Below, piece after piece: positions 35,341-44,893 of a DNA stretch of 64,000 nt. The first letter of the stretch is position 1. Every line of letters begins with the position of its first letter. This DNA is from Flavobacteriaceae bacterium CG2_30_31_66 (GTDB taxonomy: Bacteria; Bacteroidota; Bacteroidia; Flavobacteriales; Flavobacteriaceae), in the NCBI GenBank assembly GCA_001873065.1, contig MNYM01000046.1:1-64000 (forward strand), read 5' to 3'. The position numbers were made by a program, and so were the translations under genes. The notes under the pieces are model-generated. The model had not been told where the DNA came from. It made no database searches and saw only the letters and a list, made by a program, of their open reading frames with translations.

Positions 35341-36744
35341 TTATAAACCAACTAGCAATGCTCTAGGATCTGTCACAAAACCTTCAATTGCTGATGCTGC
35401 TGCCACTAATGGCGATGCCAAAAGCGTTCTAGAACCTGGCCCTTGACGTCCTTCAAAATTTCTGTTGGAGGTAGAAACAGCTAATTTCCCAGCGGGAATT
35501 TTATCATCATTCATTGCCAAACATGCTGAACATCCTGGTTCTCTTAACTCAAAACCTGCATCAGTAATGATTTTATCCAACCCTTCTTCTTTGATTTGGT
35601 CAACCACTTTATGTGAACCTGGCACCAACCAAGCAATCACGTGATCCGCTTTTTTTCGTCCTTTTACAATAGAACAAAATGCTCTAAAATCTTCAATTCT
35701 TCCATTGGTACAAGAACCTAAAAAGACATAATCGATTTTTTTACCAATCATAGTGTCACCTTCATTGAAGTGCATGTATCCCAAAGATTTTTTATAGGTT
35801 TCAACACCACCTTCTACTTGAGAAGCATTTGGAATTGATTTTGTTACGCCCATTCCCATTCCTGGATTGGTACCGTAAGTAATCATAGGCTCAATTTCAG
35901 CAGCATCATAATTAAATTCAATGTCAAAAGTAGCATTTTCATCAGTATGAAGTGTTTTCCAATATTCCATGGCTTTGTCCCAATCTTTTCCTTTTGGAGT
36001 TAAAGCGCGCCCTTTTATATACTCAAAAGTTTTTTCATCAGGAGCAATCATTCCTCCTCTTGCGCCCATTTCTATGGATAAATTACACACAGTCATTCTT
36101 CCTTCCATAGACATATCTCTAAAAACATCTCCTGCATATTCTACAAAATAACCTGTAGCTCCTGAAGTAGTTTGCTGCGAGATGATGAATAATGCCACAT
36201 CTTTTGGAGTAACACCCAAACCTAATTTTCCATTGATATTGATGCGCATTTTTTTAGGTTTTGGTTGCATAATGCATTGCGTTGACAACACCATTTCAAC
36301 TTCTGATGTTCCAATTCCGAAAGCAATGGCACCAAAAGCACCATGAGTTGACGTGTGAGAATCTCCACAAACAATGGTTGCTCCAGGCAATGTAATTCCG
36401 TTTTCAGGACCTACAACATGCACAATTCCGTTATTTTTATCGCCCAATCCCCAATGTAAAATTCCGTGTTTTGCAGCATTTCTCTCTAAAGCATCTAACT
36501 GATTTGCAGAAAGTACATCTTCAACAGGTAAATGTTGATTGATTGTTGGGGTGTTATGATCAGCAGTTGCAAAAGTTTTCTCTGGATATAATACCGTGTT
36601 TCCTCTGCTTTCCAAACCCAAAAAAGCTACTGGACTTGTAACTTCGTGAATAAAATGACGATCTATAAAAAATACATCTGGACCATCTTTTATACTTCGA
36701 ACTACATGTGAATCCCAAACTTTATCAAACAATGTTTTTGCCAT
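35341..36744 (-). CDS. leuC: 3-isopropylmalate dehydratase large subunit
   Basis: Aconitase-family iron-sulfur subunit of isopropylmalate isomerase. From the ATG at 36744 the product has 467 residues, beginning [15 protein letters not shown]; thirteen upstream in-frame codons fall within the leader of a good promoter and were excluded. Cluster ligands are the Cys in [13 protein letters not shown] and the pair in [10 protein letters not shown]. Substrate motifs include [15 protein letters not shown] and the C-terminal [14 protein letters not shown]. First gene of the leu run. Confidence 0.96.
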   Translation of the reverse strand: MAKTLFDKVWDSHVVRSIKDGPDVFFIDRHFIHEVTSPVAFLGLESRGNTVLYPEKTFATADHNTPTINQHLPVEDVLSANQLDALERNAAKHGILHWGLGDKNNGIVHVVGPENGITLPGATIVCGDSHTSTHGAFGAIAFGIGTSEVEMVLSTQCIMQPKPKKMRININGKLGLGVTPKDVALFIISQQTTSGATGYFVEYAGDVFRDMSMEGRMTVCNLSIEMGARGGMIAPDEKTFEYIKGRALTPKGKDWDKAMEYWKTLHTDENATFDIEFNYDAAEIEPMITYGTNPGMGMGVTKSIPNASQVEGGVETYKKSLGYMHFNEGDTMIGKKIDYVFLGSCTNGRIEDFRAFCSIVKGRKKADHVIAWLVPGSHKVVDQIKEEGLDKIITDAGFELREPGCSACLAMNDDKIPAGKLAVSTSNRNFEGRQGPGSRTLLASPLVAAASAIEGFVTDPRALLVGL

Positions 36745-36780
36745 ATTTTTATAAATTTCTATTCTATTTTTATTAGCTTT

Positions 36781-36810
36781 CAAAAGTAAACTTTAAAATA
36801 TTTGATTCAA
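36781..36810 (-). promoter_or_regulatory. Bacteroidota-type promoter of the leu operon
   Basis: On the minus strand TTG (36808-36810), 19-base spacer, TACTTTTG (36781-36788). A second TACTTTTG lies at 36849-36856. No leucine-rich leader peptide or obvious attenuator was found in the 36745-36960 region. Confidence 0.6.
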
Positions 36811-36962
36811 TTTTAAACTACTTTATATCATTATATCCAACTGTTATTCAAAAGTACATATAATTGATTTATAGTTGTTTAAATCGTTTTAAAATACGAT
36901 GTCTATTTAAATAGGTTGAATTTTATTTTTGATTAATTCTGACTGCAAATATTATTTTCATG

Positions 36963-36987
36963 AAAAAACATCCAAAATTGGATGTTT
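36963..36987 (-). terminator. terminator of carB
   Basis: AAACATCC and GGATGTTT pair around a six-base loop, and the minus strand continues with TTTTTT. It lies 20 bases after the carB stop. Confidence 0.75.
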
Positions 36988-37007
36988 GTATTTTTGATTG
37001 AAGATAA

Positions 37008-39863
37008 CTATTTGCTCAAATACATTTTTCTTCTTGCATACAAATTATAAAATTCGTCATCTTTCAAATTATCAATAAAAAGAATGCTTTCACCTGTTGA
37101 TTTCATCTCAGGACCCAGTTTTTTATTCACGTTTGGAAACTTATTGAATGAGAAAACGGGTTGTTTTATGGCATATCCCTGTAATTGAGGATTAAATTTA
37201 AAGTCAGTGACTTTATTTACGCCCAACATTACTTTTGTGGCATAATTTACATAAGGTTCTTTATAGGCTTTTGCAATGAAAGGTACTGTTCTTGAAGCTC
37301 TTGGGTTGGCTTCAATAATATAAACCACATCGTCTTTGATGGCAAATTGAATGTTAATCAAGCCAACCGTTTTCAATGCTCTTGCAATGGTATGGGTATG
37401 ATCAATGATTTGCTGCATCACCAAATCACCCAAATTAAAGGCTGGCAAAGTAGCATTTGAATCTCCAGAATGAATTCCACAAGGTTCAATATGCTCCATG
37501 ATTCCAATGATATAAACATTTCCGTCAGCATCACAAATAGAATCAGATTCTGCTTCTATAGCGCCATCTAAATAATGGTCTAACAACAATTTGTTATTCG
37601 GAATTTTTCGCAATAAATCAACTACGTGTTCCACTAAATCTTCTTTATTAATAACAATTTTCATTCCTTGACCACCCAACACATAACTTGGTCTTACCAA
37701 AATTGGAAAATCCAATTCGTCCGCCAAAGCCAAAGCTTCTTCGGCAGTTTCTGCGATACCAAAATCAGGATAAGGAATATTATTATCTTTCAATAAGGTT
37801 GAAAAACTTCCCCTATCTTCAGCTAAATCAAGTGCTTCAAAACTAGTTCCTATAATTTTTATACCATATTTTGTCAATTTTTCTGCCAATTTCAATGCAG
37901 TTTGACCTCCCAATTGCACAATCACTCCCTCAGGTTTTTCATGACGAATGATATCATAAATATGTTCCCAAAAAACAGGCTCAAAATACAATTTATCAGC
38001 CGTATCAAAATCCGTAGAAACTGTTTCAGGATTGCAGTTAATCATGATAGTTTCATAGCCACATTCTGCAGCCGCTAAAACTCCGTGAACACAACAATAA
38101 TCGAACTCAATTCCTTGTCCAATTCTGTTGGGTCCCGAACCTAAAACAACAATTTTCTTCTTTTCAGTAACAATACTTTCATTTGCGATGATTATTTCGC
38201 CATCAGCAGTTTCAATTTCGTTTTCGAAAGTTGAATAATAATAAGGTGTGCTCGCTTTGAATTCTGCAGCGCAAGTATCTACCAATTTATAAACACGTTG
38301 CACTTTTAGCGCCTCTCTTTTATTATAAACTTGACTTTCAAAACATTCTAACATGTGCGCAATTTGCCTGTCACCATACCCTTTTTGTTTGGCTTCAAGC
38401 AATAAATCTCTTGTAATTGTATCAATTGAGTATTTAGAAATTTCTTTTTGAAGTTGAAATAATTCTTCGTATTGTTTAAGATACCACATATCAATTTTTG
38501 TAATATCATAAATTTTGCTCAATGGAATTCCGATGGCAATAGCATCATAAATTGCAAAAACACGATCCCAACTTGCGAAAGTTAATTTTTCTATAATTTG
38601 ATTGTAGTCAGTATATCCTTTTCCGTCAGCGCCTAAACCATTTCTTTTAATTTCTAAAGATTGGGTTGCTTTGTGAAGTGCTTCTTGAAATGAACGCCCA
38701 ATTCCCATCACTTCTCCAACTGATTTCATTTGCAATCCTAAAGTTCTATCTGAACCTTCGAATTTATCGAAATTCCAACGCGGTATTTTTACGATTACAT
38801 AATCTAATGTTGGTTCAAATAAAGCTGAAGTTGATTTTGTAATTTGATTTTGAAGTTCATCCAAAGTATAACCAATGGCTAATTTTGTGGCAATTTTTGC
38901 AATTGGATATCCAGTTGCTTTACTTGCCAATGCTGAAGATCTTGAAACTCTTGGATTGATTTCAATGGCAATAATATCTTCTTTTTCATCAGGAGAAACT
39001 GCAAATTGCACATTGCAACCTCCTTCAAAATCTCCAATAGAACGCATCATTTTGATAGCCATATCACGCATTTTTTGATATGTTTTATCAGAAAGTGTCA
39101 TTGCTGGTGCAACTGTTATAGAATCTCCTGTATGAATACCCATTGGATCCATATTTTCGATAGAACAAATTATCACAACATTGTCATTTCTATCTCTCAA
39201 TAATTCTAATTCATACTCTTTCCAACCCATCATTGCTTTGTCAATCATCACTTCATGAATGGGTGATGCTTCTAAACCTCTGCTCAATAATTCGTCAAAA
39301 TCTTCTGCTTTATAAACAATTGATGCTCCTGCTCCACCCAAAGTATATGAAGAACGAATTACCAAAGGAAAACCAAATTCTTGCGCAATTTCTTTTCCTT
39401 CTAAGAATGATGTTGCTGTTGCCTGGGGCGCCATTGGCACATCAATTTTTAACATTAATTCGCGAAATTTCTCTCTGTCTTCGGTGATATTGATAGCGTT
39501 GATATCCACTCCAATTAATTTCACACCAAAATCTTTCCAAATTCCTTTGTCATCTGCTTCAATACATAAATTTAAGGCTGTTTGACCTCCCATTGTTGGC
39601 AAAACTGCGTCAATTTGGGGATGATTTGTCAAAATTTTTATAATTGACTTCGTTGTCAAGGGTAATAAATACACATGATCAGCCATGGAAGGATCTGTCA
39701 TAATGGTTGCTGGATTGGAATTGATTAAAATAGTCTCAATTCCGTCCTCTCTTAAAGAGCGCAAAGATTGTGAGCCTGCATAATCAAATTCGCAAGCTTG
39801 TCCAATAACAATGGGTCCTGATCCGATAATTAAAACTGATTTTATGTCGTTTCTTTTTGGCAT
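37008..39863 (-). CDS. carB: carbamoyl-phosphate synthase large subunit, lacking the allosteric domain
   Basis: Synthetic subunit that makes carbamoyl phosphate from ammonia, bicarbonate and two ATP for pyrimidine and arginine synthesis. The 951-residue product has both ATP-grasp halves: SVLIIGSGPIVIGQACEFDYAG in the first, and KIVVLGSGPNRIGQGIEFDYC opening the second. It ends soon after KKLGPEMKSTGE, where the roughly 1070-residue enterobacterial enzyme continues into the MGS-type allosteric domain, so the site for UMP, IMP and ornithine is absent. There is no frameshift in the region, so this looks like the native short form. carA is not nearby. Confidence 0.95.
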   Translation of the reverse strand: MPKRNDIKSVLIIGSGPIVIGQACEFDYAGSQSLRSLREDGIETILINSNPATIMTDPSMADHVYLLPLTTKSIIKILTNHPQIDAVLPTMGGQTALNLCIEADDKGIWKDFGVKLIGVDINAINITEDREKFRELMLKIDVPMAPQATATSFLEGKEIAQEFGFPLVIRSSYTLGGAGASIVYKAEDFDELLSRGLEASPIHEVMIDKAMMGWKEYELELLRDRNDNVVIICSIENMDPMGIHTGDSITVAPAMTLSDKTYQKMRDMAIKMMRSIGDFEGGCNVQFAVSPDEKEDIIAIEINPRVSRSSALASKATGYPIAKIATKLAIGYTLDELQNQITKSTSALFEPTLDYVIVKIPRWNFDKFEGSDRTLGLQMKSVGEVMGIGRSFQEALHKATQSLEIKRNGLGADGKGYTDYNQIIEKLTFASWDRVFAIYDAIAIGIPLSKIYDITKIDMWYLKQYEELFQLQKEISKYSIDTITRDLLLEAKQKGYGDRQIAHMLECFESQVYNKREALKVQRVYKLVDTCAAEFKASTPYYYSTFENEIETADGEIIIANESIVTEKKKIVVLGSGPNRIGQGIEFDYCCVHGVLAAAECGYETIMINCNPETVSTDFDTADKLYFEPVFWEHIYDIIRHEKPEGVIVQLGGQTALKLAEKLTKYGIKIIGTSFEALDLAEDRGSFSTLLKDNNIPYPDFGIAETAEEALALADELDFPILVRPSYVLGGQGMKIVINKEDLVEHVVDLLRKIPNNKLLLDHYLDGAIEAESDSICDADGNVYIIGIMEHIEPCGIHSGDSNATLPAFNLGDLVMQQIIDHTHTIARALKTVGLINIQFAIKDDVVYIIEANPRASRTVPFIAKAYKEPYVNYATKVMLGVNKVTDFKFNPQLQGYAIKQPVFSFNKFPNVNKKLGPEMKSTGESILFIDNLKDDEFYNLYARRKMYLSK

Positions 39864-39913
39864 GATAATAAAGTATAAAATAAGATTTTGTAAAAATAAT
39901 TAGTTGATAGGTA

Positions 39914-39947
39914 TAAAAAAAGGTGTTACTTAAAAAAGTAACACCTT
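39914..39947 (-). terminator. terminator of rpmH
   Basis: AAGGTGTTACTT and AAGTAACACCTT form a perfect 12-base stem with a four-base loop. On the minus strand it is followed by TTTTTTAT. Confidence 0.85.
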
Positions 39948-39970
39948 ACATATTAACATTTGTTAATCAT

Positions 39971-40132
39971 TTATTTTTTTGGTCTAGATTCGGAAGAAAC
40001 AGTCAATTTTTTTCTACCTTTAGCTCTTCTACGTGCCAACACTTTTCTACCATTAGCAGAAGCCATTCTTTCTCTGAAACCGTGTTTGTTTCTTCTCTTT
40101 CTTTTTGATGGTTGGTATGTTCTTTTGCTCAT
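39971..40132 (-). CDS. rpmH: 50S ribosomal protein L34
   Basis: A 53-residue, very basic protein beginning [19 protein letters not shown], with the invariant L34 segment [20 protein letters not shown], so identity is secure despite its size. It is a structural protein of the large ribosomal subunit. The C-terminal extension [11 protein letters not shown] is short. It has a near-perfect promoter at 40202-40232 with a leader of about 60 bases, and a strong terminator downstream, so it is transcribed alone. Confidence 0.97.
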   Translation of the reverse strand: MSKRTYQPSKRKRRNKHGFRERMASANGRKVLARRRAKGRKKLTVSSESRPKK

Positions 40133-40201
40133 TTCTTTGTTTCTTAAATGTCTTCTAAACTAATTTTATTTGCCATAAACGTACCTTGTTTAAAGCGTGG
40201 G

Positions 40202-40232
40202 CAAATATACAACTGTTTTTATTTTTGGCAAA
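40202..40232 (-). promoter_or_regulatory. strong Bacteroidota-type promoter of rpmH
   Basis: On the minus strand TTTG (40229-40232), a 19-base spacer and TATATTTG (40202-40209): an exact TTTG-N19-TAnnTTTG match. Confidence 0.75.
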
Positions 40233-40261
40233 TGTATTTTAAAAAAAATTAAAAATATTTT

Positions 40262-40915
40262 TTATTTAATTTTTTTAAGTAATTTTTTCATTGCTTTTTC
40301 CCCTAAGGCATACGAATCTTTATGAATAGTTATAGGCTGAAGTTCACGAATACCAGAATCCATATCTATATTTTCATTAATGTTAATGTCTGCTGTACAA
40401 GTCATTTCAATTAAAACTTGGTTATTTTCTATATCAAGAATCTTTAAAAAAGAAATTGCTCCTGCTTTTGCTGAATAAAGTCTTTTCTTATTTAATGCCG
40501 TTAAATTATTTTTATCAATATTTTCTAAATAATCTATTTTACTTAATATAATATAATCAATAGAGGTGTTGTTTTTTAAAAATTTTATTTCTTCTTGGTC
40601 AATATCATAAGAAATAGGAAAAGGAATTATTACTTTTCCCTCTGTATTTTTATATCCATTTACTCTTACAACGTTTGATTTTAATTTATCTTGAAAAAAT
40701 TCAACTACAAAAGGGAAATATATACCATCACTAAAATTGGACTTAACTACATTTGTTGGGTTTAATAAGTATTTCTTATTATTTCTATCCAACATTTTAT
40801 TAAAAATTAGATAGTCATAATTAAAATTCGCATAAATAAAAGTCATACCTCTTGGAGACAAAACGGAACAGGAATTGAAAAACAAACTAAAAATTATGAA
40901 ATATTTATATTTCAA
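40262..40915 (-). CDS. lipoprotein of unknown function
   Basis: A 217-residue protein with a lipoprotein signal (lipobox FFNSC, Cys16). The mature part alternates strands and helices with GIYFPFVVEFFQDKL, IDYIILSKIDYLEN and AGAISFLKILDIENNQVLIEM, the last resembling the strand pairs of envelope lipoproteins that report on phosphate/ABC or Lpp-type systems, but I cannot name a family. It begins two bases after the restored stop (40918) of the upstream barrel gene, so the two form an operon. Composition is as AT-rich as its neighbours. Confidence 0.78.
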   Translation of the reverse strand: MKYKYFIIFSLFFNSCSVLSPRGMTFIYANFNYDYLIFNKMLDRNNKKYLLNPTNVVKSNFSDGIYFPFVVEFFQDKLKSNVVRVNGYKNTEGKVIIPFPISYDIDQEEIKFLKNNTSIDYIILSKIDYLENIDKNNLTALNKKRLYSAKAGAISFLKILDIENNQVLIEMTCTADININENIDMDSGIRELQPITIHKDSYALGEKAMKKLLKKIK

Positions 40916-40917
40916 AA

Positions 40918-41464
40918 CTAAAAAGAATATCCGATTCTTATATGTAAATCAACAAAAAGTCCTTGATTATCTGAAACTGTTGCATATTTTTTTTTCAATG
41001 TAAAAAAAATATCCCAAACCAAGACCCAATTCATAATTAAAATTAGAATTGATATTTCTTCTAATTCCCCATTTTGGAATAAAAGCGATGCTATTTTCAG
41101 CTCTTTTCTTTTCAAAGTCAGAAAACTCAAACAAACTAGACCTAAAATTTGTCTTTAATGTTACAAAATTAGCGCTATTGTTATTAACATCTAAGCCTTT
41201 AGAACCTCTTTTCTTGAAATTATAATACCATCTTGGTTCTAAAATTATTTCAGGAGCAATAAAGAACCCTATTCCTTTTATAATTTCAGTATATAAACCT
41301 ACTTCTGATTTAAGAGAGATTTCATCATATAACCTTGTTTCATTACTAAACCAAGCTCCAACAGCTCCAATTTGGAAATTGTAGATTGATTTTTCAATTG
41401 TCATTTCATTATTTTGAGAAAAAGAAGAAATTGAAATGAAAAATAATAAAAATGTCTTTTTCAT
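40918..41464 (-). CDS. outer-membrane barrel protein, apparently frameshifted
   Basis: From ATG 41464 a signal peptide (KKTFLLFFISISSFSQ) leads into an outer-membrane-type small barrel. The frame ends at 40967 after GLGYFFYIEKKICNSFR. Shifting by one base at a run of nine A (minus strand; 40987-40995) gives instead YFFYIEKKYATVSDNQGLF and a C-terminus LHIRIGYSF with the terminal Phe expected of barrels, ending at 40918, two bases before the next ATG. The shifted reading is clearly the ancestral protein (about 181 residues). Sequencing error, slippage or real mutation cannot be told apart. Function unknown. Confidence 0.7.
40987..40995 (-). other. A9 homopolymer at apparent frameshift
   Basis: Nine T on the plus strand (nine A in the coding sense). 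Removing one base joins the two reading frames of the barrel gene. Confidence 0.65.
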
Positions 41465-41465
41465 A

Positions 41466-43023
41466 TTATCTATTAAAATCATTTGAAACCATTCTCTTAC
41501 CATACCAAACACCTTTATATAAAACCCCTCCATAAAAATCTATTGAACCAGTTTTATAATTGCTTGATGTTAAACTAGGAAAAGGAATAGTTGGGTTACT
41601 AAAAAAGTTTTGACCGCTTATACCTATATCAGCACGAATAGTTATAGTTGGTATTTGTATATCAAAATACTGTGTAATATTATTATCCTCATCCTTTATC
41701 CAATTTTTATTTATAATTGTTATTGAGGTTACGTCTCTATAAAATTTATTAATAAGTACGGGAGTGTTTACACTAGTAAAGCCAAAAATTGATAAACTTT
41801 TTGCAAAATCTAAACCTTCCTTTAATAACAAACTACCTGCTTGGTTTATTAAATTTGCATATTGTTTTGGTGTTAAATTGACACTTACTTTAAAATCTGT
41901 AAAAGGAAAAGTAATAGAGACTTTTAAACCATTGTTTATACCAAGGACATTTGCAAGTGGAAAGGGTACTATTGGTGGTCTTGTATAGGAAAACTGTCCA
42001 TTGGCAAAATAGTCATAACCTCCAAGACTGTATAATCTTTTTGCAAATATATTACTATTGAAAAAATTTCCTGCTCCTTTACTGTAATTATATTGTAATG
42101 AATTTATTCCCATGGCAATTTTTGTAGGATAACTTTTTTGCCATCCTATAATTCCAAGAAATTTTACCTTTTTTTGAAAACGAATTTCTGTACCAATAGA
42201 TTTAAAAAGCAGATAATTTCTATTCCAAAATTTAAGTTTAGCTCTTTTGTCATCTGGAACAGTTATAATTTCTGATCTAGTATAACCAAAAGTTTCTCCC
42301 CATAAACTTGGATTTCTGCTAAATTCATAAGTTTGAAAATTAAGTTTCGCTTCAAGTAAATTTGGAACTGTTTGCACAATTCCATTACCACCACCAGTAT
42401 TTGATTGATTCTCATCATAATAAATTCTAGTTAAATAATCCATTTCTTGAAAACCAAAATCATTATCGTTGTAAGTGTTGTTTAAAAGCTCATCTCCATT
42501 AATATAATTTCTAAATTCATCTATATTCTCTTCACTAAGTATAAAAACACCATTTTCTTGATATTTATATACTTTTCCTTCAACAATAATTTCTCTATTT
42601 TCATTTAATATTATAGCAAAATTTGGATCTATTATAACTTCATCATCTAATTCAATAGTTTCAGGTTCGTTATTATTTTTTTTAAAATTACTAAAATTGG
42701 ACTTTTTAAAGGAACTCTGTTTGTTTTTCTTTTCAATTAAGAAATTTTGAAAATCATAAATTTCATTTTCATCAAAATATGGTCTTAAAGATTTAAATTC
42801 TGATTTTGATATTTTCTTTATATGGTCAGTATAGAATTTTTCAGGTTCTATTTTTAAAATATCATTGTAAAGGCTCAAAAAATCCTCCTTTGTTTCAATA
42901 TTTAGAACATTATTTTTAACTTTAATATTTTTATTAGAGTTTAAATAAATTTCATTTGAATTACTTATTAAAAGAGGTTCCTCACAAGATGATAATAGAT
43001 AATAACAAATAAAATTTTTTCAT
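41466..43023 (-). CDS. large exported lipoprotein of unknown function, frameshifted near the start
   Basis: The main open frame runs from TTG 42878 to 41466 (470 residues), but coding sense continues upstream in the same frame (SCEEPLLISNSNEIYLNSNK and onwards) to a TGA. An ATG at 43023 begins a lipoprotein signal in another frame; deleting one base in the A6T4 run (43011-43020) would give MKKFICYYLLSSCEE with lipobox LSSC, a product of about 518 residues. The segment FAIILNENREIIVEGKVYKY is of a type seen in secreted Bacteroidota proteins. A Shine-Dalgarno-like AAGGAGGA precedes TTG 42878, so a shorter product is possible. Function unknown. Confidence 0.65.
43011..43020 (-). other. A6T4 run at apparent frameshift
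   Basis: Coding sense AAAAAATTTT directly after the ATG at 43023. One base fewer would connect that ATG to the lipobox-containing frame of the large lipoprotein. Confidence 0.55.
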
Positions 43024-43090
43024 CTATATTTTTTTGAGTTTTTTAAAAATAGAATTATTTTTTAAAACCACAAATAAAAAGATTTTTTTA

Positions 43091-43121
43091 TTTGTAATAA
43101 AACCTTTAAATCTTACTTTTG
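43091..43121 (+). promoter_or_regulatory. Bacteroidota-type promoter of pyrG
   Basis: TTTG (43091-43094), 19-base spacer, TACTTTTG (43114-43121). The upstream in-frame TTG at 43119 lies inside the -7 box and is therefore not the start. Confidence 0.7.
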
Positions 43122-43139
43122 CCCAAACCTAACAATACC

Positions 43140-44753
43140 ATGCACAATACCAAATACGTTTTTGTCACAGGAGGCGTAACTTCATCACTTGGAAAAGGAA
43201 TTATAGCTGCTTCTTTAGCGAAATTATTGCAAGAAAGAGGCTTTTCTGTAACCATTCAAAAATTAGACCCTTATATCAATATTGATCCAGGAACGCTAAA
43301 TCCTTATGAACATGGCGAATGTTATGTCACAGATGATGGTGCTGAAACTGATTTGGATTTAGGTCATTATGAACGTTTTTTGAACATTCCAACTTCTCAA
43401 GCAAATAATGTTACCACAGGAAGAATTTATCAATCTGTGATTAACAAAGAGCGAAAAGGTGAATTTCTTGGAAAAACGGTTCAAGTAATTCCTCATATCA
43501 CTGATGAAATCAAACATCGTATTCAAATTTTGGGTGAAACTGGTGATTATGATATCATCATCACTGAAATTGGAGGCACTGTTGGCGATATAGAATCTTT
43601 GCCTTATGTGGAATCTGTGCGTCAATTATTGTGGGAAAAAGGTGATGAAAATGCTATTGTAATTCACTTGACTTTAGTTCCTTATTTGGCTGCAGCTGGC
43701 GAATTAAAAACAAAACCAACACAACATTCCGTAAAAATGTTGATGCAAAGTGGAGTAAGTCCAGATATTTTAGTGTGTAGAACTGAACACCATATTTCGG
43801 ATGATATCAGACGTAAATTAGCGCTTTTTTGCAATGTAAAAAAAGAAGATGTTATTCAATCTATTGATGCAAAAACGATTTACGATGTTCCAAATTTGAT
43901 GTTGGAAGAAGGTTTGGATGAAGTGGTTTTGAGAAAATTACATCTATCAACCGAAAAAAAACCAGCATTAATTGAGTGGAACGAATTTTTAAGAAAACAT
44001 AAAAATCCGACTTCATATGTAGAAATTGCGTTGATTGGAAAATATATTGAATTGCAAGATTCATATAAATCTATTACAGAGGCATTTATCCATGCTGGTT
44101 CAACCAACGAAACAAAAGTAAATGTAAGATGGGTGCATTCTGAAAGTTTAGAACTCGATAATTTTGAAGAAAAATTAAAAGGCGTAAACGGAATTTTAGT
44201 TGCTCCAGGTTTTGGAGATCGTGGAATTGAAGGGAAAATTAGGGCTGTGAAATTTGCTCGTGAAAACAATATTCCTTTTTTCGGAATTTGTTTAGGCATG
44301 CAAATGGCTGTAATTGAATTTGCAAGAAATGTCTTGAATTTGCCTGATGCTTTTTCCACAGAAATGAAAGGTGATTGTTCAAATCCTGTAATTAATTTGA
44401 TGGAAAGTCAAGAAAACGTTACTGAAAAAGGAGGCACGATGCGTTTGGGAGCCTGGGATTGCACAATTTCTAAAGACTCGAAAGCATTTGAAGCCTATCA
44501 AACTGAAAATATCAAAGAGCGTCACAGACACAGATATGAATTTAATAATGAATATTTAACACAGTTTGAAAATGCAGGAATGATTGCCACTGGAAAAAAT
44601 CCAAAAGCGCATTTGGTAGAAATTATGGAAATCCCTAAACATCCTTGGTTTGTGGGTGTGCAATATCATCCAGAATATAAAAGTACCGTTTTAAAACCTC
44701 ATCCTTTGTTTGTTGATTTTATAAAAGCTGCCTTGAAACAGTCTAAAAAATAA
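43140..44753 (+). CDS. pyrG: CTP synthase (glutamine-hydrolysing)
   Basis: Makes CTP from UTP, ATP and glutamine; cytosolic tetramer. From ATG 43140 it has 537 residues. The synthase half has [20 protein letters not shown], the Mg/UTP segment [13 protein letters not shown]; the class I glutamine amidotransferase half has oxyanion region [10 protein letters not shown], nucleophile Cys in FFGICLGMQ and His/Glu in [11 protein letters not shown]. Promoter immediately upstream; terminator hairpin downstream. Complete. Confidence 0.97.
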   Translation: MHNTKYVFVTGGVTSSLGKGIIAASLAKLLQERGFSVTIQKLDPYINIDPGTLNPYEHGECYVTDDGAETDLDLGHYERFLNIPTSQANNVTTGRIYQSVINKERKGEFLGKTVQVIPHITDEIKHRIQILGETGDYDIIITEIGGTVGDIESLPYVESVRQLLWEKGDENAIVIHLTLVPYLAAAGELKTKPTQHSVKMLMQSGVSPDILVCRTEHHISDDIRRKLALFCNVKKEDVIQSIDAKTIYDVPNLMLEEGLDEVVLRKLHLSTEKKPALIEWNEFLRKHKNPTSYVEIALIGKYIELQDSYKSITEAFIHAGSTNETKVNVRWVHSESLELDNFEEKLKGVNGILVAPGFGDRGIEGKIRAVKFARENNIPFFGICLGMQMAVIEFARNVLNLPDAFSTEMKGDCSNPVINLMESQENVTEKGGTMRLGAWDCTISKDSKAFEAYQTENIKERHRHRYEFNNEYLTQFENAGMIATGKNPKAHLVEIMEIPKHPWFVGVQYHPEYKSTVLKPHPLFVDFIKAALKQSKK

Positions 44754-44800
44754 TTTCGGAACATTGTTTGAAACAATTATATAACTAAAAATAACACAAT

Positions 44801-44824
44801 AAAACCTACTAAAACTAGGTTTTT
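44801..44824 (+). terminator. terminator of pyrG
   Basis: AAAACCTA and TAGGTTTT pair around a seven-base loop and are followed by T. It lies 47 bases after the pyrG stop. Confidence 0.65.
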
Positions 44825-44827
44825 AAT

Positions 44828-44835
44828 TACATTTG
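44828..44835 (+). promoter_or_regulatory. -7 box of yidC
   Basis: TACATTTG, directly after the pyrG terminator and 58 bases before the yidC ATG. A -33 TTG at the right distance is not visible, so this is a weak call. Confidence 0.35.
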
Positions 44836-44893
44836 CGACGTTTTTATCAAGAAAATTCTTGATTTGCTGACAGATTGACATTTAAACGAAGAC

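Noticed and set aside
41131-41463. Separate 70-codon minus-strand gene at 40918-41130
   Set aside because: Its N-terminal part is a shadow of the barrel gene in another frame; only the last ~24 codons look coding, as the restored tail of that gene.
43880-44359. 159-codon minus-strand frame opposite pyrG
   Set aside because: Entirely inside CTP synthase; its length results from codon bias of the real gene.
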